Source: an uncultured Oscillospiraceae bacterium
Lineage (GTDB): Bacteria > Bacillota > Clostridia > Oscillospirales > Ruminococcaceae
Assembly: GCA_900542145.1 (NCBI GenBank)
Contig: UQMF01000014.1
Span: 1 to 63,443, forward strand
DNA length: 63,443 bases
Direction: 5' to 3'
Below, in pieces: positions 16,793-25,130 of the stretch. Position 1 is the stretch's first letter, and every line of letters starts with the position of its first letter. The position numbers were made by a program, and so were the translations under genes. A model generated the notes under the pieces. That model saw only the letters and a list, made by a program, of their open reading frames with translations, was not told the origin of the DNA and did no database searches.

Positions 16793-18049
16793 TCAGACCT
16801 CCCAGCTGCCGAGGTACTTTTCCTGCTCGGGAGTGAGCCTGTCTATCTCCAGTCCCCAGTAGCTTATCTTGCGGAGGGCGACTTCGCGGTCGATCTCCTT
16901 CGGCACGTTCACGGTCATGTGTCCGGAATTCTTCACCGCCGTGCTGTTCTTCGCGATGTACTTCGCGGAAAGCGCCTGGATAGCGAAGCTCATGTCCATT
17001 ATCTCGGCAGGGTGGCCGTCGCCGGCGGCGAGGTTCACCAGTCTGCCCTCGGCAATAACGAACACGGTGTTCCCGTTCGCCAGCCTGTATCCCATGATGT
17101 TGTTCCGCGCCAGGTAGGATTCAGTCGCGATCTCGCGCAGCTTCGCCATGTTGACTTCCACGTCGAAGTGACCTGCATTGCAGCAGATCGCACCGTCCTT
17201 CATGTTGAGGAATGCCTCCTCGCCGATTACGTCTGCGCAGCCGGTGACGGTCACGAAGAAGTCGCCGACCTTTGCCGCTTCGCGCATGGGCATTACCTTG
17301 AAGCCGTCCATGACTGCTTCCATAGCCTTGATCGGGTCGATCTCGGTGACGATGACATCGGCGCCCAGTCCCTTGGCGCGCATTGCAACCCCCTTGCCGC
17401 ACCAGCCGTAGCCTGCGACAACGACGTTCTTTCCGGCAACGATGAGGTTGGTGGTGCGGTTGATTCCGTCCCAGACGGACTGCCCGGTGCCGTAGCGGTT
17501 ATCGAACAGGTGCTTGCAGTCCGCGTCGTTCACGAGAACCATCGGGAACTTCAGCGCGCCGTCGCGGTCCATAGCCTTCAGGCGGATTATGCCGGTGGTG
17601 GTTTCCTCGCAGCCGCCCAGTACCTCCGGGATAAGCTCAGGGTACTCGTTGTGAATGAGGTTCACCAGGTCGCCGCCGTCGTCGATTATCACGTTCGGGC
17701 GCGCCTTTATCACCTGGGAGATGTGGCGGTGATACTCCTCGTTGGTGGCGTCATACCACGCGAATACGTTAAGTCCGTCATGGACGAGGGCTGCCGCAAC
17801 ATCGTCCTGGGTGGACAGCGGATTGCTGCCGGTGACGTACATCTCCGCACCGCCTGCCGCAAGTACCTTGCAGAGGTACGCGGTCTTTGCCTCGAGGTGT
17901 ACCGAGAGGGCAACTCGCAGCCCGGCGAAGGGCTTCTCCTGCTCAAATTCCTTCTCAATGCCGTTGAGAAGGGGCATGTTGCGCTTTACCCACGCGATCT
18001 TGCGTGCGCCGCTTTCCCAGAGTTCGGGGTTTCTGATTTCGTTAGCCAT
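16793..18049 (-). CDS. ahcY: Adenosylhomocysteinase (S-adenosyl-L-homocysteine hydrolase)
   Basis: A 418-aa NAD+-dependent cytoplasmic enzyme that splits SAH, the by-product of methyltransferases, into adenosine and homocysteine. Visible motifs include VALSVHLEAKTAYL, GCEETTTGI near residue 145, KFPMVLVNDADCKHLFDNRYGTGQS with the catalytic Lys/Asp region, the Rossmann NAD site VVVAGYGWCGKG near 210-225, and the C-terminal GHPAEIMDMSFA. Length is typical of the shorter bacterial/archaeal form, which lacks the 40-residue insert. Its upstream region is occupied by the palindromic element at 18072-18259, so the promoter may lie within or beyond that element. Confidence 0.94.
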   Translation of the reverse strand: MANEIRNPELWESGARKIAWVKRNMPLLNGIEKEFEQEKPFAGLRVALSVHLEAKTAYLCKVLAAGGAEMYVTGSNPLSTQDDVAAALVHDGLNVFAWYDATNEEYHRHISQVIKARPNVIIDDGGDLVNLIHNEYPELIPEVLGGCEETTTGIIRLKAMDRDGALKFPMVLVNDADCKHLFDNRYGTGQSVWDGINRTTNLIVAGKNVVVAGYGWCGKGVAMRAKGLGADVIVTEIDPIKAMEAVMDGFKVMPMREAAKVGDFFVTVTGCADVIGEEAFLNMKDGAICCNAGHFDVEVNMAKLREIATESYLARNNIMGYRLANGNTVFVIAEGRLVNLAAGDGHPAEIMDMSFAIQALSAKYIAKNSTAVKNSGHMTVNVPKEIDREVALRKISYWGLEIDRLTPEQEKYLGSWEV

Positions 18050-18071
18050 TTTATGCTCCTTTGTTTTAGAA

Positions 18072-18259
18072 GGTAACCTCTAAAAACCTCCTTCACGGCA
18101 GATTTCTATGACTTGTATTATCTGTTGCGTTACCAAACCTTGAAATACATACAGTAAACGCATTATCCGCCTGCGGCGGAAAACGCTGCGGTTTGACGCC
18201 TGGCATCTGATATAAGTCATATACGAAATCTGCTCGTGTCCCGGTTTTTAGAGGTTACC
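18072..18259. mobile_element. 188-bp palindromic MITE-like element
   Basis: Terminal inverted repeats GGTAACCTCTAAAAACC (18072-18088) and its exact reverse complement (18243-18259) are flanked on both sides by AGAA (18068-18071, 18260-18263), a probable target duplication. The arms continue to pair imperfectly inwards: CACGGCAGATTTC then TATGACTTGTAT on the left mirrors a matching segment on the right (about 18203-18236). There is no open reading frame. It looks like a non-autonomous miniature transposable element inserted between the superoxide dismutase gene and ahcY. Confidence 0.75.
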
Positions 18260-18274
18260 AGAAGATATATTGTA

Positions 18275-18766
18275 TTATAGAACTTCCATAAAGATACCGC
18301 AGGCGATACGCTTGCCGGAATTCCCGGAGGGATGCGTGTTGAAGTCGTCGGGCATTTCGTGGAGTATCAGCGGCTTGCCCGAGTAATCCCCGATCTGTGC
18401 CTTGCCGATATACGCCTCCATGGCGGCATATCCGCTGCTGTCCGAGAAAATCGGAGGGAGGTCCCCGGCGTGGTATGGGTGTCTGCCGCACCACGTTCCA
18501 TCGGGGCAGAGGGAAAGATGGCCGCCGGCGTCGATGAAAGGCTCCTTTTCATCTGCTTCGCCGCAGATAACGCCCTCGTGGACGTGGAACCCGAACACCC
18601 TGTCCGATGGGAGTCCCTCGAATTCTGCGCGGATATACATACCATCGTTCAGCCAGTAGGCGAGAACCGCTCCGGCGATATCCGGGAATCCGGAGCTGCC
18701 GTGAAGTTCTCCGTGCAGGGTGGGGGATTCCGCCTGTATGTATGAAAATCGTTCTGAATGCTGCAT
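18275..18766 (-). CDS. Cu/Zn superoxide dismutase, no export signal
   Basis: A 163-aa Cu/Zn-SOD fold protein that converts superoxide to peroxide and oxygen. All expected ligands are visible: GFHVHEG (two copper His), DAGGHLS (bridging His), RHPYHAGDLP (zinc His and Asp), LILHE (copper His) and GNSGKRIACG (the active-site Arg). The disulfide cysteines are present in VICG and IACG. Unlike most bacterial SodC proteins it has no signal peptide or lipobox, so it should stay in the cytoplasm. The ATG at 18766 lies 8 bases after GAGAGG; a GTG at 18775 is the alternative. The palindromic element starts 16 bases after its stop. Confidence 0.85.
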   Translation of the reverse strand: MQHSERFSYIQAESPTLHGELHGSSGFPDIAGAVLAYWLNDGMYIRAEFEGLPSDRVFGFHVHEGVICGEADEKEPFIDAGGHLSLCPDGTWCGRHPYHAGDLPPIFSDSSGYAAMEAYIGKAQIGDYSGKPLILHEMPDDFNTHPSGNSGKRIACGIFMEVL

Positions 18767-18857
18767 GAGCTGCACCTCTCTTTCAGCACAGTATATGCGC
18801 CGTTTCAGATGGTGATGTCTTTCAGCAGGGAGAAGCCGGATCCGTCCGGGGAGGTTA

Positions 18858-19487
18858 TTACGCCTGCGCGGCGAGTGAATTCAGCTGGCGCACCAGCTCC
18901 TCCTCCAGGCAGGAATAGAACAGCGTGAAGAGGATATCCGCGCTGCCCAGCAGGAATACGTTGCGGTTGGTGATGGCGGCGAGCGTGGGGACGTAGGTGT
19001 AGATGTAGCCCTTGTACCACTCGGCGTCGTAGGCCGGGACGGGTCTGCCTGCCCTTACCAGGCGGCGGACCTCCTCGAAGTCGTCCGGGATAACGTTGTC
19101 GTAGTTTGCGGCGCCCTTTGCCACCACCATGTCATAGATGGTCTTTATCTGCTTGTCGTTGAGGAATCCCCCGGCGGTCTTGACGTTTTTCAGGACAGGC
19201 AGTCTTACCGCGAAGGAATACACCATCAGTGACAGCACGCGTTCGTATTCCGGCGTGTTCATCTCGGCGCAGCGCTCCTTGTCCAGGCGTATGCCGGTGT
19301 TGTAGAGGCAGGTCGTGTCGGTGATATTGTTCAGCGATATCCTGAAAATATCCTTTATATTAATATTGTACAGATCCTTGTCGGCTATCATGTAGATGTA
19401 CTTCATGGCGTTGAACAGGGATACGCCTGCCTTGACCACGGTTTCAGAAATCATTGTGAAAGCCGTTCTTTCGCTGATGAATTCCAT
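18858..19487 (-). CDS. Conserved protein of unknown function at the end of the two-component operon
   Basis: A 209-aa protein starting MEFISERTAFTMISETVVKAG (AGGAGGAG ribosome binding site just upstream; the frame extends to 19550 but overlaps the kinase gene). Mostly helical, with segments ALFNAMKYIYMIADKDLYNINIKDIF-like early on, SLMVYSFAVRLPVLKNV in the middle and NVFLLGSADILFTLFYSCLEEELV at the end. No signal peptide or transmembrane helix. I do not recognise the family. It lies 13 bases after the histidine kinase gene and is probably co-transcribed with it. Confidence 0.65.
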   Translation of the reverse strand: MEFISERTAFTMISETVVKAGVSLFNAMKYIYMIADKDLYNINIKDIFRISLNNITDTTCLYNTGIRLDKERCAEMNTPEYERVLSLMVYSFAVRLPVLKNVKTAGGFLNDKQIKTIYDMVVAKGAANYDNVIPDDFEEVRRLVRAGRPVPAYDAEWYKGYIYTYVPTLAAITNRNVFLLGSADILFTLFYSCLEEELVRQLNSLAAQA

Positions 19488-19500
19488 ATTGCTCCTCCTT

Positions 19501-20616
19501 TTATTCTTCCGGTCTGAGAACGAGTTCGTCCCTGCCGCTGTTTTTTCCAAGAAGTTCGCCGTCGTCCGGCAGCACCACGGTGAATTCCGTGCCCCTGCCC
19601 GGCTCGCTCTGTACGCCTATCCTGCCGCCGCAGCGCTCCACTATCTTCTTCGCCAGGGGAAGTCCCAGACCGTTGCCCTTGGTCGCGTGGGAGGAATCCG
19701 CCTGGTAGAACTTCTCAAAGATGTGCGGCAGCGCCTCCTGCCGTATTCCGCAGCCGGAATCCCGAACCCGTATCGTGATGACTCCGGCGCTGCGGTGGCA
19801 GCTGACAAATATCCGCCCGTTCTCCGGCGTGAATTTCACGGCGTTGTCGAACAGGTTGTTCCACACATGGGAGAGCATCTGCTCGTTCCAGGTGAATTTC
19901 ACATCGTCCAGTTCCATATCCAGGTCGATGTTCTTTTCCGTCCACTTGGATTCCAGCCGCAGCATGCAGGTGCGCAGCTGCTCGTCCAGCTGGAATTCCC
20001 TCTTGTCGGCGACGATGTCGCTGGTTTCCAGGCTGGTCAGCAGCAGGGTGTTGGCGGAAAGCTCCGACAGGTACTCGGTTTCCTCCAGGATTATCCGGGA
20101 GAATTCCTTCTGCTGCTCCGGGGTGAGGTCGCCGTTGTAGAGCTGCCGCGCGAATCCGCGTATCGACACCAGGGGAGTCTTGAACTCGTGTGAGAAGCTG
20201 GCGATGAAATCGTTGTTGAACATTGCGGTGCGGTCAAGCTCCCGGGTCATCTCGTTGAACACCTTGATGAGGTCCGCAAGCTCCCGGACCGTATGCTTCT
20301 CCGCCCAGCCCATGTCCACCTGCACGGAGTAATCCCCCTCGGAAACCCGCTTTGTCGCCTTGATAAGCTCCACCAGCGGCTTCATGAAGAAGTTCACCGC
20401 GACGAACGACAGCAGCGTACCAATGACTATACTGCTGACTATGGAGGCGATGACGTTTTCCGTGTCGGTGCTTCCGTTTGAGAACACCATGTCGATGACT
20501 ATACGGGATGTGAAGCTGAGCACGTCCGCCGCGACGGTTATCACCAGTATCAGCAGGCTGAGCTTTATTCCCAGCCTGCTCACCATCGAAAGACTTATGA
20601 ACTTCAGCTTTTTCAT
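19501..20616 (-). CDS. Membrane sensor histidine kinase
   Basis: A 371-aa kinase partnered with the response regulator encoded immediately upstream (ATGA overlap). It has two transmembrane helices (about residues 10-32 and 50-72) around a short extracytoplasmic loop, a HAMP linker (KPLVELIKATKRVSEGDYSV), a His-box FSHEFKTPLVSIRGFA near residue 145, an N-box WNNLFDNAVKF, G1 DSGCGI and G2 NGLGLPLAKKI. The tiny sensor loop suggests intramembrane or membrane-stress sensing. The signal is unknown. Confidence 0.92.
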   Translation of the reverse strand: MKKLKFISLSMVSRLGIKLSLLILVITVAADVLSFTSRIVIDMVFSNGSTDTENVIASIVSSIVIGTLLSFVAVNFFMKPLVELIKATKRVSEGDYSVQVDMGWAEKHTVRELADLIKVFNEMTRELDRTAMFNNDFIASFSHEFKTPLVSIRGFARQLYNGDLTPEQQKEFSRIILEETEYLSELSANTLLLTSLETSDIVADKREFQLDEQLRTCMLRLESKWTEKNIDLDMELDDVKFTWNEQMLSHVWNNLFDNAVKFTPENGRIFVSCHRSAGVITIRVRDSGCGIRQEALPHIFEKFYQADSSHATKGNGLGLPLAKKIVERCGGRIGVQSEPGRGTEFTVVLPDDGELLGKNSGRDELVLRPEE

Positions 20617-21305
20617 GGCGTATCCTGCTTCTGCGCGGTCTTTACCGCCTTGTATCCAAGTCCGCGGACGGTGACTATCTGTATATCCCTGTTGTCCTTC
20701 AGACGGTCGCGCAGGCGGTTGATGTGCACGTCTACCGTGCGCGCTTCGCTCTCGCTGTCCATATCCCAGAATTCCTCCATCAGGCTTGCCCGGGTGAAGG
20801 TCTTGTTCGGGAAGGACAGCAGCTTGAACAGTATCTGGAACTCCTTCTTCGGCATCTGGACCTCCACGCCGTTCTGCACCATCGTAAATGAATCGTATAT
20901 CAGCGTGGTGCTGCCCACGGTTATCCGCTGTTCCTCGGATATCCGGGCGCGGCGCAGGAGCGCCCTCACGCGGAGTATCATCTCCACCTCGTCCACCGGC
21001 TTCACCATGAAGTCGTCGGTGCCCAGCGTGAACGCCTTCCGGACGTCTGCGGCGCTGTCCCGGGCGGTGATTATCAGCACGGGAATATTGCTGCCGCTTT
21101 CGCGCATCGTCCGCAGGAAGGTGTAGCCGTCCATCGTCGGCATCATAAGGTCCAGTATCACAAGGTCGATGTGCGTGTTCTCCATCAGCCGCAGCGCCTC
21201 CGCGCCGTCACCGGCGGTGAAGGGCTGATAGCCGTTCTTCTCCAGTGTGTATTCATACAGCCGCCGGATATGCGCCTGATCGTCCACTACCAGAATGTTG
21301 AACAT
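20613..21305 (-). CDS. OmpR-family response regulator
   Basis: A 230-aa transcription regulator. The receiver domain (1-120) has the acidic pocket VVDD, the phosphorylation site in LVILDLMMPTMDGY (Asp near 52), the switch Thr in LIITARDS and the Lys in FMVKPVD. A winged-helix output domain (130-228) ends in ARTVDVHINRLRDRLKD and TVRGLGYKA. The frame is open far upstream, but the ATG at 21305 preceded by GGAGG begins the receiver domain. The gene sits 2 bases after ispD and overlaps the kinase gene. Confidence 0.94.
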   Translation of the reverse strand: MFNILVVDDQAHIRRLYEYTLEKNGYQPFTAGDGAEALRLMENTHIDLVILDLMMPTMDGYTFLRTMRESGSNIPVLIITARDSAADVRKAFTLGTDDFMVKPVDEVEMILRVRALLRRARISEEQRITVGSTTLIYDSFTMVQNGVEVQMPKKEFQILFKLLSFPNKTFTRASLMEEFWDMDSESEARTVDVHINRLRDRLKDNRDIQIVTVRGLGYKAVKTAQKQDTP

Positions 21306-21307
21306 AA

Positions 21308-21973
21308 TTACCTCCGTAAAACCGCCGCAGCTATCGCCAGATCCTGCGGACGGGTCACTTTCATGTTGCAGGCGGTCACTGCGGTGATGTGTACTTCCTC
21401 GCCGCAGGCTTCCAGCAGCGCGCTGTCGTCCGTGAGTGATTCCGCCCGGGTGCCAAGCCTGCCCACGCAGGAAAGATACAGCTCCCGGCGGAACGCCTGC
21501 GGCGTCTGTGCGGCGTAGAGCGTATCCCTGTCCGGGGTGGAATCCACCAGATTCCCGGCGCAGATCTTTATCGTGTCTGTGACGGGAGCCGCAGCGATGG
21601 AAGCGCCATAGTTCGCCGCGTCCGTGAGCACCCTGTCGATATCCTCCGTGGATATCAGCGGACGCGCGCCGTCGTGTACCGCGATGAATTCGCAGGAGCA
21701 CTTCGGCAGGGCGTTCTTCACGGAAAGGAACCGCGTGGCTCCCCCGGCGGTCACGGCTTTCAGCTTGGTGACGAGGTGGCTGCGGAGCAGCGCGCCGTAG
21801 TCCTGCTCCTCCCCCCGGGGCGCCGCGAGGATTATCTCATCGACCAGGGCGGAGCGCTCGAAAGCCAGTGCGCTGCGCACGATCACCGGAATTCCCTCCA
21901 GGACCGCAAGCTGCTTGTTTATGCCGTTCATGCGAGTGGAGCTTCCTCCGGCGAGAATTATCGCAGAAAACAT
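21308..21973 (-). CDS. ispD: 2-C-methyl-D-erythritol 4-phosphate cytidylyltransferase
   Basis: A 221-aa enzyme of the MEP isoprenoid pathway that couples CTP to methylerythritol phosphate. Motifs are the nucleotide-binding AIILAGGSSTRM (with the conserved Arg/Lys further along at NKQL), VHDGARPL near residue 105, APVTDTIK and TPQAF. Length is normal (about 230). It lies in the leftward operon between pheA (9 bases before its start) and the response regulator. Confidence 0.93.
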   Translation of the reverse strand: MFSAIILAGGSSTRMNGINKQLAVLEGIPVIVRSALAFERSALVDEIILAAPRGEEQDYGALLRSHLVTKLKAVTAGGATRFLSVKNALPKCSCEFIAVHDGARPLISTEDIDRVLTDAANYGASIAAAPVTDTIKICAGNLVDSTPDRDTLYAAQTPQAFRRELYLSCVGRLGTRAESLTDDSALLEACGEEVHITAVTACNMKVTRPQDLAIAAAVLRR

Positions 21974-21982
21974 ACGCCCTCC

Positions 21983-23122
21983 TCAGCGGACTTCCATGAA
22001 ATTGCCGTGCAGGCGGAAGTAGCTGTATTCCGTGCTGAAGTTGTTCAGCAGGCGGAGCACCACCGGCTGGCTGATGTTGCCGGAGAATTCCAGGTAGAAC
22101 ATGAATTCGTCCTCGGCGGTGCGGTATTCCAGCGGCAGCGGCTTACTCTGTATCTTGGTGAGGTCCAGCTCGTTCACCGCGAACTTCGTCAGCATGCGGT
22201 AGAGCGAACCGGAGATATGCGGCAGGGAAAGGGACACGGCGATGGTATCCGCCCCGTCGTAGACCTCCATCTCCCGGGAGATGCAGATGAACCGGGTCGC
22301 GTTGTTTGGGTCGGCGGCAATGGCAGATTCAACTACGTCAAGTCCGTGCATGTCGGCGCATTCCCGGGAGCATATGCAGCCGAGTTCGCTGCTGCGGTTC
22401 TCCGCCACCATCTGCGCCGCCATGGCGTTGTTGGCGTAGGGAATGACCGTGAGATACGGGCGGCTGGAGATGTATTCCCCACACTGGCGGATAGCCTGTT
22501 CGTGCCCGAAAATTATTTTGATGTCCTCGGATTTCACGCCGTGCTTCGCGGCGAGGACGTGGGTGCAGGGGACTGTGACGGTGCGGTTGATGTACACGCT
22601 GTGCTTCTCGAGAAGCTCCATGTTGGCGGTGACTTCGCCGGCGGTGCTGTTCTCCACCGGCACCACGCCGTAATCCGCGTCGCCGCGCTCAACAGCCTCA
22701 AATACCTCGGCGAAGCTGCCGTGGAAATCCATCTTACCGTCGGGGAACAGCTTCACCGCCGCCGCATGCCCGTAGGCTCCGGCAATACCCTGGACAGCCA
22801 CCGAGGCGCCGGGCTTTATCGCGGACTTGTGGGGTATCTCCACCGCCGGGGTTATTGCGTTGTTCTGGCGGCACTTGGAGATATCCATGATGTTGGTGAA
22901 CAGGAACTCCGCGGAACTTTTCAGCTCCTCCGGCGAACGGTCCCGGACGGACCGGATTATCGCCTTTTCGCGCTCGCTCTGGAATACCACCATGTTGTGC
23001 GCCGCCTTGTACTGCGCCACCTGGCAGGTGAGGTCCATGCGCTGGCGGAATAGTTCCAGCAGCTGGTCGTCTATCGCGTCTATATTCTTTCTGATAACGC
23101 TTAAATCAAGCTCTGTTCCCAT
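21983..23122 (-). CDS. pheA: Bifunctional chorismate mutase / prephenate dehydratase
   Basis: A 379-aa enzyme of phenylalanine biosynthesis. Residues 1-85 form an AroQ-type chorismate mutase (LSVIRKNIDAIDDQLLELFRQRM, QVAQYKA). Residues about 110-285 form prephenate dehydratase (VAVQGIAGAYGHAA, DYGVVPVENSTAGEV and the later NNATRFICIS in place of the usual NxTRF motif). A C-terminal ACT-like domain (SLPHISGSLYRML, then LTKIQSKPLP) is the expected phenylalanine-binding regulatory module. Its start codon overlaps the stop of the upstream kinase-like gene by one base (TAATG), implying coupled translation. Confidence 0.93.
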   Translation of the reverse strand: MGTELDLSVIRKNIDAIDDQLLELFRQRMDLTCQVAQYKAAHNMVVFQSEREKAIIRSVRDRSPEELKSSAEFLFTNIMDISKCRQNNAITPAVEIPHKSAIKPGASVAVQGIAGAYGHAAAVKLFPDGKMDFHGSFAEVFEAVERGDADYGVVPVENSTAGEVTANMELLEKHSVYINRTVTVPCTHVLAAKHGVKSEDIKIIFGHEQAIRQCGEYISSRPYLTVIPYANNAMAAQMVAENRSSELGCICSRECADMHGLDVVESAIAADPNNATRFICISREMEVYDGADTIAVSLSLPHISGSLYRMLTKFAVNELDLTKIQSKPLPLEYRTAEDEFMFYLEFSGNISQPVVLRLLNNFSTEYSYFRLHGNFMEVR

Positions 23123-24867
23123 TAGTCAAAAGTCCCTTCCACAATGTTCTCTTCCGTGATCGGAATGCCCTCATAGGAACCGTAGTCCGGTTCGCCTGTG
23201 GGCTCCACGGTAGGCTCCGCGGTCGGCTCGTAGTTCTCGGCGATGTAGACGATGATCTCCTGGTTGTTTTCGACATCGACGAGGTCGCCTATCTCAATGC
23301 TGCAACGCGCGACATTTCCGGTTTCGGCGGCGTTGGAGCGCTCGGTTTCCACTGAGTACTTTATGTTCAGCTTGCTGAGTTCGGCGGTGTATTTATCGCT
23401 GGACATTCCGTCGTAATCCGGCAGCGGCACCTTGCTGGGACCCTTGCTGACGGTTATCTCAATGGTGGTGCCGGTAGGCACAACGGTGCCGGCAGGAATG
23501 CTCTGGTCGAACATCTTTCCGCTTTCGTACTCATCGGAGTACACATAGGTCGGCACGAAGGTGAGAATGTTCTTGTATCTCTCGACTTCGTAGTCGTAGC
23601 TGCTGCCGTCGAAATCCTTCAGAGTGAGGGTATCGCTGACGACGGGTTCCGGCTCGGATTCCGTCTGGGAGGTGGTGGTTTCGGGGGCGGGGGTGCTCTC
23701 CTCCGTGGTCACGGCTTCCACGGTCGGCTCCTGTGAGGAGTCGCCGTCATTCCTGCTGAACGCGCCGTTCAGCGTCATCACGAACACGACGATGAACGCA
23801 GCCAGCACGACTCCTGCGACGACGAGGATCGCGATTGTCTTTGCGCGCTCCTTGCGCTGCTTCAGTTCGCGCCGGGTGAGCTGCGCCTTTTCCACCGGGG
23901 CGGATTCCACCGGCTTGGGCTGGCTGAACAGACGGTCAACGAATTCCGTGATGGTGCGGATACGCCTGTCCGGGGAGAGCTGAAGTCCGTCCATTATCAC
24001 AGCGGAGATGTTCGCCGGGATATTCCGGTTTATCATCATTGGCTCCAGCATTGTGCCGCCGCTGCGCGCGATCGCCTCGGTGGGCGTGCAGCCGGTAAGA
24101 CATCTGTAGAGCACCGCCGCGATTCCATAGACGTCGGTCCAGGTGCCGTTTATCTCGTTGGTGTACTGCTCCGGCGCGGCGAATCCTGCGAAAACCTCGC
24201 ATGCCACCTCGGTGCCGGTGGTGCGCGCGGCGGATATTGCGAATCCAGTCAGCTTCAGCTCCATCTTGTCGGTGACGAATATCGTGGAGGGGGAGATTCC
24301 CCGGTGGAGTATCCCGGCAGAGTGGATAAGGCTCAGAGTTGTAAAGAACGGCGAAAACAGTTCCTTTGCCTGCTCCCAGGCTATCTCTCCGGAGGAATTC
24401 GCCAGGTAGGTCTTGAGGGAGATACCGTTTATGTATTCGAACACGGCGTAGGCGGTGTTGTTCTCACAGAACACGTCAAGCACCGTCTGGATGTGGGATA
24501 TTCCGCGCAGCTTCATCAGCGTGCGGTTGAGGTCGATGAACTCTGACAGGTAGGTCTTGTAGAGCGCTGCGGAGGAAGGTTCCACGGTTATCTCGGTTTC
24601 GCCCTTTCTGCGCATGCACAGGGTGTCGGGCATGAATTCCTTTATCGTGACCTTGATGCCGGCGGCGGTGTCGTATCCGATGTAGACCGCGCCCTCTCCG
24701 TTGTATGTGATTACCTTGCCGATGATGTATCTGTCCGCAAGGAATGTCCTGGGCGCCATATATGTCGGAATGCAGGGCGAATCATCACTGTAGCCGCACA
24801 GCTTGCACGGACCGTCATAGGTCTTGTCGTTCATGCAGCCCATGCACAAGGAAGTTTCTTTTAACAT
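23122..24867 (-). CDS. Zinc-ribbon, kinase-like (probable pseudokinase) membrane protein with PASTA domains
   Basis: A 581-aa protein. Residues 1-30 hold a Cys4 zinc ribbon (CMGC...CKLC). Residues about 45-310 form a Hanks-type protein kinase fold with a glycine loop (GEGAVYIG) and the ATP lysine in VTIKEF. The catalytic loop reads HRGISPSTI instead of HRDxKxxN, and the DFG position is TGF. A single transmembrane helix (about 343-365) follows a basic stretch, then an acidic/Thr-rich stalk and two extracellular PASTA repeats (around 430-500 and 500-570) that would sense peptidoglycan or lipid II. The ATG at 24867 follows CAGGAG. It heads the leftward operon. The missing catalytic Asp and metal Asp argue for a signalling pseudokinase. 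Confidence 0.85.
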   Translation of the reverse strand: MLKETSLCMGCMNDKTYDGPCKLCGYSDDSPCIPTYMAPRTFLADRYIIGKVITYNGEGAVYIGYDTAAGIKVTIKEFMPDTLCMRRKGETEITVEPSSAALYKTYLSEFIDLNRTLMKLRGISHIQTVLDVFCENNTAYAVFEYINGISLKTYLANSSGEIAWEQAKELFSPFFTTLSLIHSAGILHRGISPSTIFVTDKMELKLTGFAISAARTTGTEVACEVFAGFAAPEQYTNEINGTWTDVYGIAAVLYRCLTGCTPTEAIARSGGTMLEPMMINRNIPANISAVIMDGLQLSPDRRIRTITEFVDRLFSQPKPVESAPVEKAQLTRRELKQRKERAKTIAILVVAGVVLAAFIVVFVMTLNGAFSRNDGDSSQEPTVEAVTTEESTPAPETTTSQTESEPEPVVSDTLTLKDFDGSSYDYEVERYKNILTFVPTYVYSDEYESGKMFDQSIPAGTVVPTGTTIEITVSKGPSKVPLPDYDGMSSDKYTAELSKLNIKYSVETERSNAAETGNVARCSIEIGDLVDVENNQEIIVYIAENYEPTAEPTVEPTGEPDYGSYEGIPITEENIVEGTFD

Positions 24868-24930
24868 TAGCGTTCTCCTGTTATGTTCTTGTAAAATACT
24901 GGTCTGATACTTACAGACCACCACTTTAAT

Positions 24931-24959
24931 AATATACTCCAAATCAGCCGGATTGTCAA
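24931..24959 (-). promoter_or_regulatory. Promoter of the PASTA protein - pheA - ispD - two-component operon
   Basis: Minus strand: perfect TTGACA (24959-24954), 17-bp spacer, TATATT (24936-24931), 63 bases upstream of the ATG. Confidence 0.8.
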
Positions 24960-25063
24960 CCTTTTTGGCGCCGCCGGAGCCTGGATTCCTTAAATTGTAT
25001 CCAAATTGTAATATTTTGCCCGGCTGTTCCGGATAATTTTTCGTGCATACTGCGGCAATTCCG

Positions 25064-25092
25064 TTGCATTTTGCTGCGGATTGTGATATACT
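25064..25092 (+). promoter_or_regulatory. Promoter of the small membrane protein gene
   Basis: TTGCAT (25064-25069), 17-bp spacer, TATACT (25087-25092). The ATG is at 25131. Confidence 0.65.
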
Positions 25093-25130
25093 AGTATCAC
25101 GAATACAATTCCGGGAAAGGAAACTGAAAT

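Noticed and set aside
16490..18076. 528-codon plus-strand frame over ahcY
   Set aside because: Antisense of a clearly conserved enzyme; composition typical of shadow frames.
20613..21701. Longer version of the response regulator gene extending into ispD
   Set aside because: The added N-terminus is a shadow of ispD; the ATG at 21305 has GGAGG and starts the receiver domain exactly.
21674..23053. 459-codon plus-strand frame over pheA and ispD
   Set aside because: It spans two genuine genes on the other strand and has no recognisable domain.
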